Positions 26,719-35,490 of a stretch of 64,000 bases of DNA are shown here, piece after piece (the stretch's first letter is position 1; every line of letters starts with the position of its first letter). The stretch is from Nocardiopsis sp. YSL2 (GTDB taxonomy: Bacteria > Actinomycetota > Actinomycetes > Streptosporangiales > Streptosporangiaceae). Both the position numbers and the translations under genes were made by a program. The DNA lies in the NCBI RefSeq assembly GCF_030555055.1, contig NZ_JAMOAO010000001.1, forward strand, positions 2,294,001-2,358,000, read 5' to 3'. The notes beneath the pieces were generated by a model that saw only the letters and a program-made list of their open reading frames with translations, ran no database searches and was not told where the DNA came from.

Positions 26719-27474
26719 TCACGGAGCGGCCGGGGCGCCCTGCGGGCTCCGCCGCGGCTCGCTCGCCAGGTAGATGGTGTCGGGCACGCCCCGGGCGACC
26801 GGGACCTCGATCACGCGCACGGACGCGAACCGGGCCGTCAGCGCCGCCTCGAAGCTGGGCACCGCGTTGGCGCTCCAGAAGGACAGCAGGCCGCCGGGGG
26901 TGAGCAGGCGGGTCAACCGGTCGAGCCCGGCGGCCTCGTAGAGGCGGCCGTTGCCCTCGATCACGGTCCAGTCGGGGCCGTTGTCGGTGTCCAGGCAGAT
27001 GAGGTCGTACCGGGCGGGGTCCGCCGCGGCGGCGGCCCGGTCCACCCACGCGACGATGTCGGCGTTGTGGACGCGGCAGCGGGGGTCGCGGTGGACGTAC
27101 TCGGCCGCCTCGCCCAGTTCGCCGTCGTGCCAGGCGATGACCTGCGCTTCCAGTTCCACCACGTCCACGCGCGCGACGCGCGGGTGGTCCAGCGCCTCAC
27201 GGGCGGTGAAGCCGACCCCGAGCCCGCCCACGAGGACGCTCGCCCGTGAGCGGCCGGCGGGCAGGGCGGTCAGTCCGACGCGCACCATCTCCCGCTCGGA
27301 GGTGCCGTCGCGCGTGTCCATGAGGAACAGGCCGTTGGAGTAGATCTCGTAGTGCGCGCCCACTCTCTTGAGTACCAGGTCACCGCCGGTCTCCCCCGTG
27401 ACCCGGGCCAGGGTGGCGGTCTCTCCCTCGGGGGCCGTGTACCGCGCGTCGAGCGCGGTGTCTCGCTGCTCCAT
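26719..27474 (-). CDS. Spermidine synthase-like methyltransferase-fold protein
   Basis: The 251-residue protein has the spermidine-synthase-type Rossmann core: VLVGGLGVGFTAREAL, VDVVELEAQVIAWH and YDLICLDTDNGPDW. The DTDNGPDW region replaces the usual DxxDP active-site sequence, so classical aminopropyl transfer is uncertain. The ATG at 27474 has CACAAT 6 nt upstream, a leaderless arrangement. It is divergent from the DoxX gene. Confidence 0.78.
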   Translation of the reverse strand: MEQRDTALDARYTAPEGETATLARVTGETGGDLVLKRVGAHYEIYSNGLFLMDTRDGTSEREMVRVGLTALPAGRSRASVLVGGLGVGFTAREALDHPRVARVDVVELEAQVIAWHDGELGEAAEYVHRDPRCRVHNADIVAWVDRAAAAADPARYDLICLDTDNGPDWTVIEGNGRLYEAAGLDRLTRLLTPGGLLSFWSANAVPSFEAALTARFASVRVIEVPVARGVPDTIYLASEPRRSPQGAPAAP

Positions 27475-27572
27475 GCCCACATTGTGCACCCCGGGCCGCT
27501 CCGCAGGGGCGGTGGGCGACACCGCCGTTACCGACGAGTAGGTTGGGCCGACCACCACACGAGGAGATCCAG

Positions 27573-27980
27573 ATGTTCCGTTCGGCCCCTGCCCCGTCCT
27601 CGAAGATCCGCGCGGCCGCTCCGCTCGCCCTCGGAGGCCTCTTCCTGGGATCGGGCCTGCTGCACTTCCTCACCCCCAAGCCGTTCGAGGCGATCATGCC
27701 GCGGGCGCTGCCCGCGCCACGCGCCTGGGTCTACGGCAGCGGCGCGGCCGAACTGGTCTGCGGCGCCGGCCTGCTGACCGGACGGCGCTGGGCCGGACCC
27801 GCGAGCGCGGCACTGCTCCTGGCCGTCTGGCCCGCCAACGTCCAGATGGCCCTCGACTCGGGGTCGGGGCGCCTTCCGTCGGCGGCCGACCACCCTGTGG
27901 TCGCCTGGGGCCGGGTGCCGCTCCAGATCCCGCTCATCTGGGCGGCGCTCCAGGCGCGCCCCTCCCGGGACGAGCGATAG
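27573..27980 (+). CDS. DoxX-family membrane protein
   Basis: The 135-residue protein has four hydrophobic segments and DoxX-like features (GGLFLGSGLLHFLTPKPFE). GAGGAG is found 6 nt before the ATG at 27573. Family members are linked to thiol redox and respiration, but the role of this one is unknown. A strong palindrome follows 32 bp after its stop. Confidence 0.75.
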   Translation: MFRSAPAPSSKIRAAAPLALGGLFLGSGLLHFLTPKPFEAIMPRALPAPRAWVYGSGAAELVCGAGLLTGRRWAGPASAALLLAVWPANVQMALDSGSGRLPSAADHPVVAWGRVPLQIPLIWAALQARPSRDER

Positions 27981-28012
27981 CGCCGCGACCACCGTCACCG
28001 GTGCCGTGATCA

Positions 28013-28060
28013 CGCCATGCCGCTACTTTACCTTCCGGAAGGTAAAGTAGCGGCATGGCG
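28013..28060. promoter_or_regulatory. 48-bp perfect palindrome, TetR operator candidate
   Basis: The sequence is a perfect palindrome of 48 bp centred in TTACCTTCCGGAAGGTAA (28028-28045 core). It contains the -10-like TAAAGT (28043-28048) and, at its right edge, the ATG of the TetR gene (28055). The repressor could thus cover both promoter and start codon of its own operon. Confidence 0.8.
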
Positions 28061-28600
28061 CCCGACACGAGGACACGCATTCTGGACGGGGCACTCGACC
28101 TGCTCCGGGCCGAGGGGGGCGGCAGCGTCACCCTGGACTCCGCCGCCAGGCGGGCGGGGCTGACCAAGCCCGGGCTGATGTACCACTTCCCGACCAAGGA
28201 GGCCCTGAAGCTCGGCATCGTCGACCACGTCGCCGCGCGGTGGGAGGGGATGCTCCTCGACCGCCTCGCCGAGCCGCTCGAGACGGCCTCGCCGCACCGG
28301 CGGACGCGCGCCTATGTGGAGGTCGCGCTCACCGCCCCGTTCGACCGCGCCGACTACGCGGTCTGCACCGACGCGCTGTACCGCGACGCCTTCCACGAGA
28401 TCTGGGAGCAGCGCTTCCGGCCGTGGCTGCACCTGCCCGACGACCTGCCGGACCACGACCGTGCCCGGCTCACCGCCGCGCGACTCCTCGCGGACGGCTA
28501 CTGGACGGCCGCCGCCACCGACGTCTTCCCCGTCCCCGAACGCGACCGCGCACGGCTGTTCGCGATCACCGAGGACCTGCTGAAGGACGAGGCCCCGTGA
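28055..28600 (+). CDS. TetR-family repressor of the SMR efflux operon
   Basis: The 181-residue protein has a TetR DNA-binding domain at about 5-52 (TRILDGALDLLRAEG, AARRAGLTKPGLMYHFPTKE). Its C-terminal ligand domain resembles those beside SMR efflux genes. TAAAGT sits 6 nt before the ATG, so it is probably leaderless, and the start lies inside the 48-bp palindrome. Its stop overlaps the first SMR gene (GTGA). Confidence 0.9.
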   Translation: MAPDTRTRILDGALDLLRAEGGGSVTLDSAARRAGLTKPGLMYHFPTKEALKLGIVDHVAARWEGMLLDRLAEPLETASPHRRTRAYVEVALTAPFDRADYAVCTDALYRDAFHEIWEQRFRPWLHLPDDLPDHDRARLTAARLLADGYWTAAATDVFPVPERDRARLFAITEDLLKDEAP

Positions 28601-28956
28601 AGCAGTGGCTGTTCCTGTCGGCCGCGATCCTCCTCGAGGTCACCGCGACCCTCTCCCTGCGCGCCGCGCTGGACCACCCCGCCTGGTTCGCCGTGGTGGG
28701 CCTCGGCTACCTCGGCGCGTTCGCCGCCCTCTCCCACGTCCTGCGCCTGGGCATGGGCGTCGGCGTCGCCTACGGCGTGTGGGCCGCGACCGGTGTCGCG
28801 CTCACCGCCGTCCTGGCCACGTTCCTCTTCGGCGACCCCCTGACCGTGTCCATGGGCCTGGGCATCGCCCTGGTCATCGGCGGTGTGCTGTGCGTGGAGC
28901 TCGGCTCACAGGCGGCACGGGCCGCCGCGCCCGAGCAGGAGGGAACACGGGTATGA
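28597..28956 (+). CDS. SMR-family efflux subunit 1
   Basis: The 119-residue protein has four helices and the essential glutamate Glu14 in LLEVTATLSLRA, matching EmrE Glu14. SMR proteins exchange cationic drugs or guanidinium for protons. A long basic/acidic tail follows helix 4. It is read in the GTGA overlap after the repressor and overlaps the second SMR gene by 4 bp. Two dissimilar SMR genes in a row indicate a heterodimeric transporter (as in EbrAB or YkkCD). Confidence 0.9.
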   Translation: MKQWLFLSAAILLEVTATLSLRAALDHPAWFAVVGLGYLGAFAALSHVLRLGMGVGVAYGVWAATGVALTAVLATFLFGDPLTVSMGLGIALVIGGVLCVELGSQAARAAAPEQEGTRV

Positions 28957-29279
28957 CCTGGCTGTTCATCTCCGGCGCGGTGCTCACCGAGGTCGGCGGC
29001 ACGCTGTCGCTGCGGATGGCCTCACAGGAGAACGCGAACAAGTGGTGGTTCGGCGGCGTGGCCGCCGGCTACCTGGCCGCCTTCGGCCTGCTCACCCTCG
29101 CCCTGGCCGGCGGCATGGCCGTCGGCGTCGCCTACGGCGTCTGGGCCGCGTCGGGCGTCGCGCTGACCGCGCTCGCCTCGCGCCTGCTCTTCGACGAACC
29201 CCTCACCCGGGTGATGATCCTGGGCATCGGCCTCATCATCAGCGGTGTCCTGCTCATCGAGTTCGGCTCCGGGCACTGA
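28953..29279 (+). CDS. SMR-family efflux subunit 2
   Basis: The 108-residue paralogue has its membrane glutamate at Glu13 (VLTEVGGTLSLRM) and four helices with no tail. It starts within the stop of subunit 1. Together they form the likely antiporter controlled by the TetR repressor. The operon ends at a strong hairpin. Confidence 0.9.
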   Translation: MTWLFISGAVLTEVGGTLSLRMASQENANKWWFGGVAAGYLAAFGLLTLALAGGMAVGVAYGVWAASGVALTALASRLLFDEPLTRVMILGIGLIISGVLLIEFGSGH

Positions 29280-29302
29280 CCCCGCGGGGCCCCGGACACG
29301 GC

Positions 29303-29333
29303 GTCGGGCCCCGCGAAGCGCGCGGGGCCCGAC
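29303..29333. terminator. Terminator hairpin between the SMR operon and hisG
   Basis: A 12-bp GC-rich stem (GTCGGGCCCCGC with its complement) and a 7-nt loop lie between two convergent genes. No T-run on either side, as is usual in this genome. Confidence 0.75.
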
Positions 29334-29354
29334 CCAGGCGGTGTGCCTCGACCC

Positions 29355-30209
29355 TCAGAGGCGGCAGGCGTAGATGTCGGTGACCAGGATGGCTCGGGCC
29401 CCGAGTTCCCAGAGGTCGTCCATGATGCGCTGGGCGTCCTTGCGCGGCACCATCGACCGGACCGCGACCCAGCCCTCGCGGTGCAGCGGCGAGACCGTCG
29501 GCCCCTCCATGCCCGGGGTGAGGTCGACCGCCGCCTCCAGGCGCTCGGCGTGCACGTCGTAGTCCATCATCACGTAGTCGCGGGCGACCAGGACGCCGCG
29601 CAGCCGCCGCAGCAACTGCTCGATCTTGGGGTCGTCCCCGGCGTCGCTGGGCCGGATCACGACCGCCTCGGAGACCAGGATCGGCTCTCCGAAGGTCTCC
29701 ATGCCGGCCTGGCGCAGGGTGGTGCCGGTGGACACCACGTCGGCGACCGCGTCGGCCACGCCGAGCTGCACCGAGCTCTCCACGGCGCCGTCCAGGTGGA
29801 TGACCCGCGCGTCGACGCCCTTCTCCTCCAGGTAGGAGCGCAGGAGCCCGTCGAAGGACGTCGCGACGCGCTTGCCGTTGAGGTCGGAGACCTTCATGTC
29901 CGCGCCGCCCGGCGCGGCGAAGCGGAACGTGGACCCGCCGAAGCCGAGGGCGAGGACCTCGTCGACGGGCGCGCCGGAGTCCAGCAGCATGTCGCGGCCG
30001 GTGATCCCGGCCTGGAGGATGCCCTCGCCGACGTAGACGGCGATGTCCTTGGGGCGCAGGAAGAAGAACTCGGTCTCGTTGTCGGGGTCGATCATGACCA
30101 GGTCGCGGCTGCTCTTGCGCTGCCGGTACCCGGCCTCGCGGAGCATCTCCACGGCGGGTTCGGAGAGCTGGCCCTTGTTGGGCACGGCGATCCTCAGCAG
30201 GTCGGACAT
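29355..30209 (-). CDS. hisG: ATP phosphoribosyltransferase HisG (long form)
   Basis: The 284-residue enzyme catalyses the first step of histidine synthesis (ATP plus PRPP). It has the N-terminal catalytic domains ([45 protein letters not shown]) and a C-terminal regulatory domain of about 75 residues typical of the long, histidine-inhibited form. The ATG at 30209 has AAGGAAGG upstream. It follows hisE, but 230 bp separate them, holding a MITE-like element. Confidence 0.95.
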   Translation of the reverse strand: MSDLLRIAVPNKGQLSEPAVEMLREAGYRQRKSSRDLVMIDPDNETEFFFLRPKDIAVYVGEGILQAGITGRDMLLDSGAPVDEVLALGFGGSTFRFAAPGGADMKVSDLNGKRVATSFDGLLRSYLEEKGVDARVIHLDGAVESSVQLGVADAVADVVSTGTTLRQAGMETFGEPILVSEAVVIRPSDAGDDPKIEQLLRRLRGVLVARDYVMMDYDVHAERLEAAVDLTPGMEGPTVSPLHREGWVAVRSMVPRKDAQRIMDDLWELGARAILVTDIYACRL

Positions 30210-30287
30210 AGGGGTGGCCTTCCTTCGTTGGCTCTGCGGTTCGGGGACGTCCGGTGGGCCGGACCGCGCCGGTGGCGCGGCGGCCTG

Positions 30288-30441
30288 GGGCGTGTTCGCT
30301 GGATGCCGCCCGTCGAGAGCGGCGTCTCCAGTGGTGCTCTCACCAGCCCGACGAGGGAGTTCCCCTCTGCCGACGGAGCAGAACGCGGTGAGAGCAGCCG
30401 GGACGACGCGCAGCAGGGCACGTATCCGCGGAACACGCCCT
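30288..30441. mobile_element. MITE-like element between hisE and hisG
   Basis: About 153 bp bounded by the 10-bp terminal inverted repeats GGGCGTGTTC (30288-30297) and GAACACGCCC (30431-30440). An internal inverted repeat TGCTCTCACC (30335-30344)/GGTGAGAGCA (30387-30396) lets it fold into a nested hairpin. No gene inside. Its right 41 bp recur at 55322-55362 (38 of 41 identical). Its edge touches the hisE stop codon. Confidence 0.6.
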
Positions 30442-30703
30442 AGAGATGCTTGTAGACGTCCTCGAGGCGCAGGCCGCGGGCCAGCATCAGGACCTGGAGG
30501 TGGTAGAGGAGCTGCGAGATCTCTTCGGCGGCGTGCTCGTCCGACTCGTACTCGGCGGCCATCCAGACCTCTGCGGCCTCCTCGACGACCTTCTTGCCGA
30601 TGGCATGGACGCCGGCGTCGAGTTGGGCGACGGTCCCGGACCCCTCGGGGCGGGAGCGCGCCTTCTCGGACAGCTCGGCGAACAGCTCTTCGAAGGTCTT
30701 CAT
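30440..30703 (-). CDS. hisE: Phosphoribosyl-ATP pyrophosphatase HisE
   Basis: The 87-residue MazG-like enzyme performs the second step of histidine synthesis. Motifs are [16 protein letters not shown] and [14 protein letters not shown] with the metal-binding Glu residues. The ATG at 30703 follows GAGGAAAG. Its stop codon lies on the border of the MITE-like element that separates it from hisG. Confidence 0.94.
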   Translation of the reverse strand: MKTFEELFAELSEKARSRPEGSGTVAQLDAGVHAIGKKVVEEAAEVWMAAEYESDEHAAEEISQLLYHLQVLMLARGLRLEDVYKHL

Positions 30704-30801
30704 GGTGTCTTTCCTCGACCGACAGTGCGCTACCAGGGTAGGCGCTGCGCGGACCCGGCGCCGCACCGGGAGCCGGATGTCTCACCATGTGGGAGGGATG
30801 G

Positions 30802-31632
30802 TCAGGCCATCCGCCGGGCGAGGGCCCTGACCAGGGTGCGGGGCAGGACCCTGAGCAGGCCGTCCGCCGTCTTGTACTGCCCGCCCGGGACGACCTGGGA
30901 GCGGCCCGCGGACCACGCCCGCAGGGTCTCGCGCACGATCTGCTCCTTGGGCACGAACGCGAACTCCGGCAGCCCCTGGTCCTGTACCTTGCGGGTCATG
31001 TCGGTGCGCACGAAACCGGGCAGGACCACGGTGACCTGGACGCCCTTGCGCCGGACCTCGGCGGCCACGCTCTCGCTCCACAGGGTGACGAACTTCTTGC
31101 CGCCGCCGTAGACCGACCCGCCGGGGTTGGCCGCGGGCTCCCCGGCCAGCGACGACACGTTGACCACGCCGAGCCGCGCGGTCTCGCCCGCCTCGCGCCG
31201 GGCGATCTGGACCGGCAGGACCGCGCGGGCCAACTGCAGCACGGCGCGCACGTTGAGGTCGATCATGGCGTCGATCTCGTCCGGGTCCTGCTCGGCGAAG
31301 ACGCCGCCGTCCCCGCGTCCGGCGTTGTTGACCAGCAGGTCGATGGGCGGGACGCCGTCCGTGCCGTCCCGGCGCAGACGCGCGGCGACCGCTTCGAGGC
31401 CCTCGCGCGTGGCGAGGTCGGCGGGCAGTGTCTCCACGTCCGTGCCGTAGCGCTCGCCGATCTCCCCGGCCAGCGCGTGCAGGACGTCCTCGCGCCGCGC
31501 GACCACCACCAGGCCGTAGCCGCGCTGGGCCAGGCGGCGGGCGAACTCCTCACCGATACCGCTGGAGGCGCCGGTGACCAGGGCGGTCCTGGGGGTGGAG
31601 GAGTCCTGAGGTGTGCTCTGCGCTGCGCTCAT
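30802..31632 (-). CDS. Short-chain dehydrogenase/reductase
   Basis: The 276-residue SDR has the cofactor motif TGASSGIG (20-27), NNAG, VSS and the catalytic Tyr-x3-Lys (SVYGGGKKF). ARR after beta2 suggests NADP(H) preference. It reduces or oxidises an unknown carbonyl or alcohol substrate. It is divergent from the methyltransferase gene. Confidence 0.87.
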   Translation of the reverse strand: MSAAQSTPQDSSTPRTALVTGASSGIGEEFARRLAQRGYGLVVVARREDVLHALAGEIGERYGTDVETLPADLATREGLEAVAARLRRDGTDGVPPIDLLVNNAGRGDGGVFAEQDPDEIDAMIDLNVRAVLQLARAVLPVQIARREAGETARLGVVNVSSLAGEPAANPGGSVYGGGKKFVTLWSESVAAEVRRKGVQVTVVLPGFVRTDMTRKVQDQGLPEFAFVPKEQIVRETLRAWSAGRSQVVPGGQYKTADGLLRVLPRTLVRALARRMA

Positions 31633-31805
31633 GGACCCAGCGTAGGCCGTGCCGGCCGGGCGCGCCCGTGGGACCTGCGGCGGACCGGCCCGTCAGCAGG
31701 CCGTGGCGCGCCGCACACCGCCCCCGACCAGGCCGCCGGGCACGGCCCGGCAAGGAAACGCCCCGGTGACTCCCCCTGGCGGCCGTCAGGCGCTAGCGTG
31801 CGTGT

Positions 31806-32504
31806 ATGTCCGAGACTCAGAGCCCCGCCGGACCGTTGACCGCCCTCAGGTTGGACGAGCGCCTGCGTGACACCAGGTTGTTCTTCAGCCAGGCGCTGCG
31901 GACCTTCCACGCGACCGGTTCCATCGTGCCGAGCAGCCGGGCACTGGCCGACGCGCTGGCCGAGTTCGTCCGCGAGCGCCCCGACCCCGCACAGCCACTG
32001 CGCATCCTGGAGGCCGGCGCCGGAACCGGCGCGATCAGCCGCGGGATCGCCGCCGCCATGGGCCCGGGCGACACCGTCGACCTGGTCGAGGCCAATCCCG
32101 AGTTCGCCGCCCACCTGGAGGGGTTGCTCACGACCGATCCCGAGCTGTCGCGGATCGCCGACAGTGCCCGGGTCCACGCCAAGCTCGTCAACGAGATGGG
32201 TTCGGACCGCCGCTACGACGCGATCGTCTCCGGTCTGCCGTTCGCCAACTTCACCGCCGACGAGGTCACGGAGATCCTCGACTACTACTTCGAGGTCCTC
32301 GAACCCGGCGGCACCCTGTCCTTCTACGGCTACCTGTACACCAAGGAGGTCAAGGCGGTCATCGCCCGGCGCGAGGACTACCTCCGCCAGGCGCGGACCA
32401 GCTGGGTGGTCCAGGACTGGATCGACCGCTACGGCATCCGCACCGACACGGTGTTCGCCAACATCCCGCCCGCCTGGGTGCACCACCTGCGCAAGCCGGT
32501 CTGA
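31806..32504 (+). CDS. SAM-dependent methyltransferase, phospholipid N-methyltransferase-like
   Basis: The 232-residue protein has SAM motif I (ILEAGAGTGAISRGIA) and a catalytic-loop-like SGLPFANF, as in PmtA/KsgA-related enzymes. TFHATGSIVPSS near the N-terminus is typical of the phospholipid group. A lipid substrate is likely but not certain. TAGCGT sits 6 nt before the ATG, so it is probably leaderless. Confidence 0.8.
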   Translation: MSETQSPAGPLTALRLDERLRDTRLFFSQALRTFHATGSIVPSSRALADALAEFVRERPDPAQPLRILEAGAGTGAISRGIAAAMGPGDTVDLVEANPEFAAHLEGLLTTDPELSRIADSARVHAKLVNEMGSDRRYDAIVSGLPFANFTADEVTEILDYYFEVLEPGGTLSFYGYLYTKEVKAVIARREDYLRQARTSWVVQDWIDRYGIRTDTVFANIPPAWVHHLRKPV

Positions 32505-32507
32505 CCG

Positions 32508-32540
32508 GTGGGGCCCGCCGCCGCGCGCGGCGGGCCCCAC
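32508..32540 (+). terminator. Terminator hairpin after the methyltransferase gene
   Basis: A perfect 14-bp stem (GTGGGGCCCGCCGC with its complement) and a 5-nt loop begin 3 bp after the stop codon. Confidence 0.75.
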
Positions 32541-32997
32541 CTCCCTGCGCGCGGAGCGCCCTCGGCGCACCCGGCGTGCCGGAGCGTGTGCCATAGCACG
32601 CCGTGGAGCCCGAGTGGGGGTGCGGGGGGTCGGCCATCGCCGCTTCCGTTGCGGCCAGGCCGGTCCCGGGCTCGGGTTGCCCGTCCAATCCTGACACTTC
32701 CGCCGCATGAGTGACTTGCATCACATGGCATCAGCGGCCCGGAGACCGCAGGTCGCGGGTAGTCTCGCGTTGACTTCCTGAGGACCGGAGCTTTTCCTCG
32801 ACGACCGGTAGGACCGGTTTGTCGGCATTCGCGCTAAAAGCTCCTCATATCTTCCCAAAGTCCCCTGCAGGTCATCCCGCGCCACAAGCCCTGGGTCTAC
32901 GTTGTGCACACCGGAACGGTGTGACCGGTGGCGTGCGCGCGGAGTCCTAATTCTCAACAATTTCCCCAGGTCACCATGGACCGACGGAGGAGGCAAC
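32541..32997 (+). other. Gene-free region upstream of the phosphatase/GH15 gene
   Basis: About 460 bp. It holds palindromic CACACCGG-AACGGTGTGACCGG-like sequences at 32907-32930 and AT-richer stretches near 32830-32870 and 32945-32965 suited to a promoter. No hexamer pair stands out and no coding signal was found. Confidence 0.4.
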
Positions 32998-35352
32998 GTG
33001 ACGCTCACCCACGCGGTCGAGGCGAGCCCGGCGACAGCGCCGGAGACGTCCGGCACGGCTCCCGAAGCCCTGCCACTGGACGTACGCCGACGCGTGTCGG
33101 CGTTGGCCCGCTCCTCCAACCTGCTCGTCACCTGCGACTACGACGGCGCCCTGGCCCCCACCGACGCCTCCGCCTCGCGGCCCCTCCCCCAGGCGGTCCG
33201 CGCCCTGCGCGATCTCGCCGACCTGCCGGGCACCACCTGCGCCGTCATCTCGGCCCGCTCCCTGGCCGACCTGGCGACCCTCTCCCGCCTGCCCAGCGAG
33301 ATCCACCTCATCGGCGCCCACGGAGCCGAGTACGACACCACCCTGGACCGGCCCCTGGACGCCGCGGACAAGGCCACCGCGCTGGAGCAGCTCCGCGACC
33401 AGGTCCAGGCCACCGCCACGTGCTACCTCGGCGGCGGCCACGGTGAGGAGCCCGTCTTCCTGCGGCTGAACGGCTCCGACACCGGTATCCGCGTCGGGAG
33501 CGAGCCCACCGTGGCCGCCCACCGCGTCGCCGACACCCCCGCCGCCGCCCAGCTCCTCACCGTTCTGGCCGCCGAGCGCCGCGCCTGGGTCTTCGGGGAA
33601 CGCCCCACCCCGATCGAGCGGATGAGCCTGCTGTCCAACCAGGACGCGGTCGCGCTGGTGGGCCCCGACGCGCGCCTGGCGTGGTTCTGCCATCCCGAGC
33701 CCGACTCCCCCGCCCTGTTCGCCGAGGTCCTCGGCGGGCGCAGCGCGGGCGTGTTCGCGATCGCCCCCGTCCACGGCGGACGCCCCCTGGGCCAGCGCTA
33801 CGAGGCCGGCACCATGACCGTGCGCACCCGCTTCTCCCGCCTGGAGATCACCGACTACCTCGCCCAGCCCGAGCAGCCGGGCCGCACCGACCTGGTCCGC
33901 GTGATCCACGGCGTGGTCCCGGCCACCGTGGAGTTCGCCCCGCGCCCCGACTTCGGCCGCGCCCCCGTGCGCCTGGTCGCCGTCGAGGGCGGACTGCGGG
34001 TCCTGGGCGCGGACTTCCCGATGGTGCTGTCCTCCCCCGGGGTGGACTGGCACATCACCCACGACGGCGTCGACGACGTCGCCTACGCCACCGTCCACCC
34101 CACCTCCGAGCGGCCCGTCGTGCTCGAACTGCGCTGCGGCAGCACCGACTCCGCGCCGGGCGGGACCGCCGAGCCGGAGCGTCGCCGGGCCACCCACGAG
34201 CACTGGACCGACTGGGTGCGGAACCTGGACCTGCCGGTCACCGCCCGGGACCTGGCCCAGCGCTCCGCGCTGACCCTGCGCGGGCTGTGCACCCCCACCG
34301 GCGGGGTGATGGCCGCCGCGACCACCTCCCTGCCCGAGGAGATCGGCGGGGTGCGCAACTGGGACTACCGGTACTGCTGGCTGCGCGACGGCGCCCTGAC
34401 CGTGCAGTCCCTGGTCTCGCTCGGGTCCACGGCCGAGGCCGAGAAGTTCCTGGACTGGGTGCACGACGTGGTCGCCACCCTGCCCGGCCCCGAACTGCTG
34501 CGCCCCCTGTACAGCCTGCGCGGCACCGACCTGGGCCCCGAGGAGGTCATCGAGACCCTCTCCGGCTACGCCGGGTCCCGGCCGGTCCGGGTCGGCAACC
34601 TCGCCGACCACCAGGTCCAGCTGGACGTGTTCGGGCCCATCGTCGAGCTCATCAGCCACCTGTCGACCGCACGCGGACACCTGGCCGACCGGGACTGGGA
34701 CCTGGTCGAGCAGATGTGCGCCGCGGTCGCGCGGCGCTGGGACGAGCCCGACCACGGCATCTGGGAGGAGCGCGACGAACCTCGCCAGCGCGTCTACTCC
34801 AAGGTGATGTGCTGGGTGAGCCTGGACCGCGCACTGAGGCTGGCCGCCGACTACGGGCGCGAGGCCGGCCCGGACTGGGCCGGGCTGCGCGAGCGGATCG
34901 CGGCCGAGGTGCTGGAGTCGGGCTGGAACGAGCAGGCGCAGGCCTACACCACCGCCTACGACGGCACCGACCTGGACGCCGCCTCACTGCACATCGGGCT
35001 GTCCGGCATGATCGACCCGTCCGACGAGCGCTTCCAGGCGACGGTGACCGCGATCGAGGCGCAGCTGCGCAGCGGCCCCACGGTCTACCGCTACCACCGC
35101 GACGACGGCCTGCCCGGCGGCGAGGGCGGCTTCCACCTGTGCACCACCTGGCTGATCGAGGCCTACGTGCTGACCGGGCGGCGGGCCGAGGCCGAGGAGC
35201 TCTTCAAGCACCTGGTGGACTGCGCGGGACCGACCGGTCTGATCCCCGAGGAGTTCGACCCGGTCACCGAGCGGGCGCTGGGCAACCACCCGCAGGCGTA
35301 CTCGCACCTGGGCCTGATCCGCTGCGCCCAGCTCCTGGACCGGGACCGGTAG
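32998..35352 (+). CDS. Fusion of a trehalose-phosphatase-like HAD domain and a GH15 hydrolase
   Basis: The 784-residue product starts at GTG 32998 behind GGAGGAGG. Residues about 40-200 resemble trehalose-6-phosphate phosphatase: the nucleophile motif is CDYDGALAP (Asp47/Asp49), followed by VISARS and GAHGAEY. The expected motif IV (GDDxTDE) is replaced by LGGGHGEEP, so phosphatase activity is doubtful. From about residue 203 to the end is a complete GH15 protein (glucoamylase/trehalase): LPEEIGGVRNWDYRYCWLRD, GIWEERDEP and SKVMCWVSLDRAL, then GLIPEEFDP. GH15 trehalases occur in mycobacteria. A role in trehalose breakdown, with the phosphatase-like half as sensor or scaffold, is an inference. 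Confidence 0.85.
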   Translation: MTLTHAVEASPATAPETSGTAPEALPLDVRRRVSALARSSNLLVTCDYDGALAPTDASASRPLPQAVRALRDLADLPGTTCAVISARSLADLATLSRLPSEIHLIGAHGAEYDTTLDRPLDAADKATALEQLRDQVQATATCYLGGGHGEEPVFLRLNGSDTGIRVGSEPTVAAHRVADTPAAAQLLTVLAAERRAWVFGERPTPIERMSLLSNQDAVALVGPDARLAWFCHPEPDSPALFAEVLGGRSAGVFAIAPVHGGRPLGQRYEAGTMTVRTRFSRLEITDYLAQPEQPGRTDLVRVIHGVVPATVEFAPRPDFGRAPVRLVAVEGGLRVLGADFPMVLSSPGVDWHITHDGVDDVAYATVHPTSERPVVLELRCGSTDSAPGGTAEPERRRATHEHWTDWVRNLDLPVTARDLAQRSALTLRGLCTPTGGVMAAATTSLPEEIGGVRNWDYRYCWLRDGALTVQSLVSLGSTAEAEKFLDWVHDVVATLPGPELLRPLYSLRGTDLGPEEVIETLSGYAGSRPVRVGNLADHQVQLDVFGPIVELISHLSTARGHLADRDWDLVEQMCAAVARRWDEPDHGIWEERDEPRQRVYSKVMCWVSLDRALRLAADYGREAGPDWAGLRERIAAEVLESGWNEQAQAYTTAYDGTDLDAASLHIGLSGMIDPSDERFQATVTAIEAQLRSGPTVYRYHRDDGLPGGEGGFHLCTTWLIEAYVLTGRRAEAEELFKHLVDCAGPTGLIPEEFDPVTERALGNHPQAYSHLGLIRCAQLLDRDR

Positions 35353-35387
35353 CGGGGACCACCTCCGCCGCACCCGCGGGAACCGGG

Positions 35388-35420
35388 CGGACCCTCCGGA
35401 CACCGCGTCCGGAGGGTCCG
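35388..35420 (+). terminator. Intrinsic terminator after the phosphatase/GH15 gene
   Basis: A perfect 14-bp stem (CGGACCCTCCGGAC with its complement), loop ACCGC, then CCTTTCCC. Confidence 0.8.
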
Positions 35421-35490
35421 CCTTTCCCTATGGTTCGTCCCACCGTGCCGGTAGGGTGCTGCCACCGCACCCGCCGGGAGGGACCCCAGG

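Noticed and set aside
27934..28218. Minus-strand frame starting in the left half of the 48-bp palindrome
   Set aside because: Start and -10 box are mirror images forced by the palindrome; the encoded sequence is Arg/Gly-rich and overlaps the DoxX and TetR genes.
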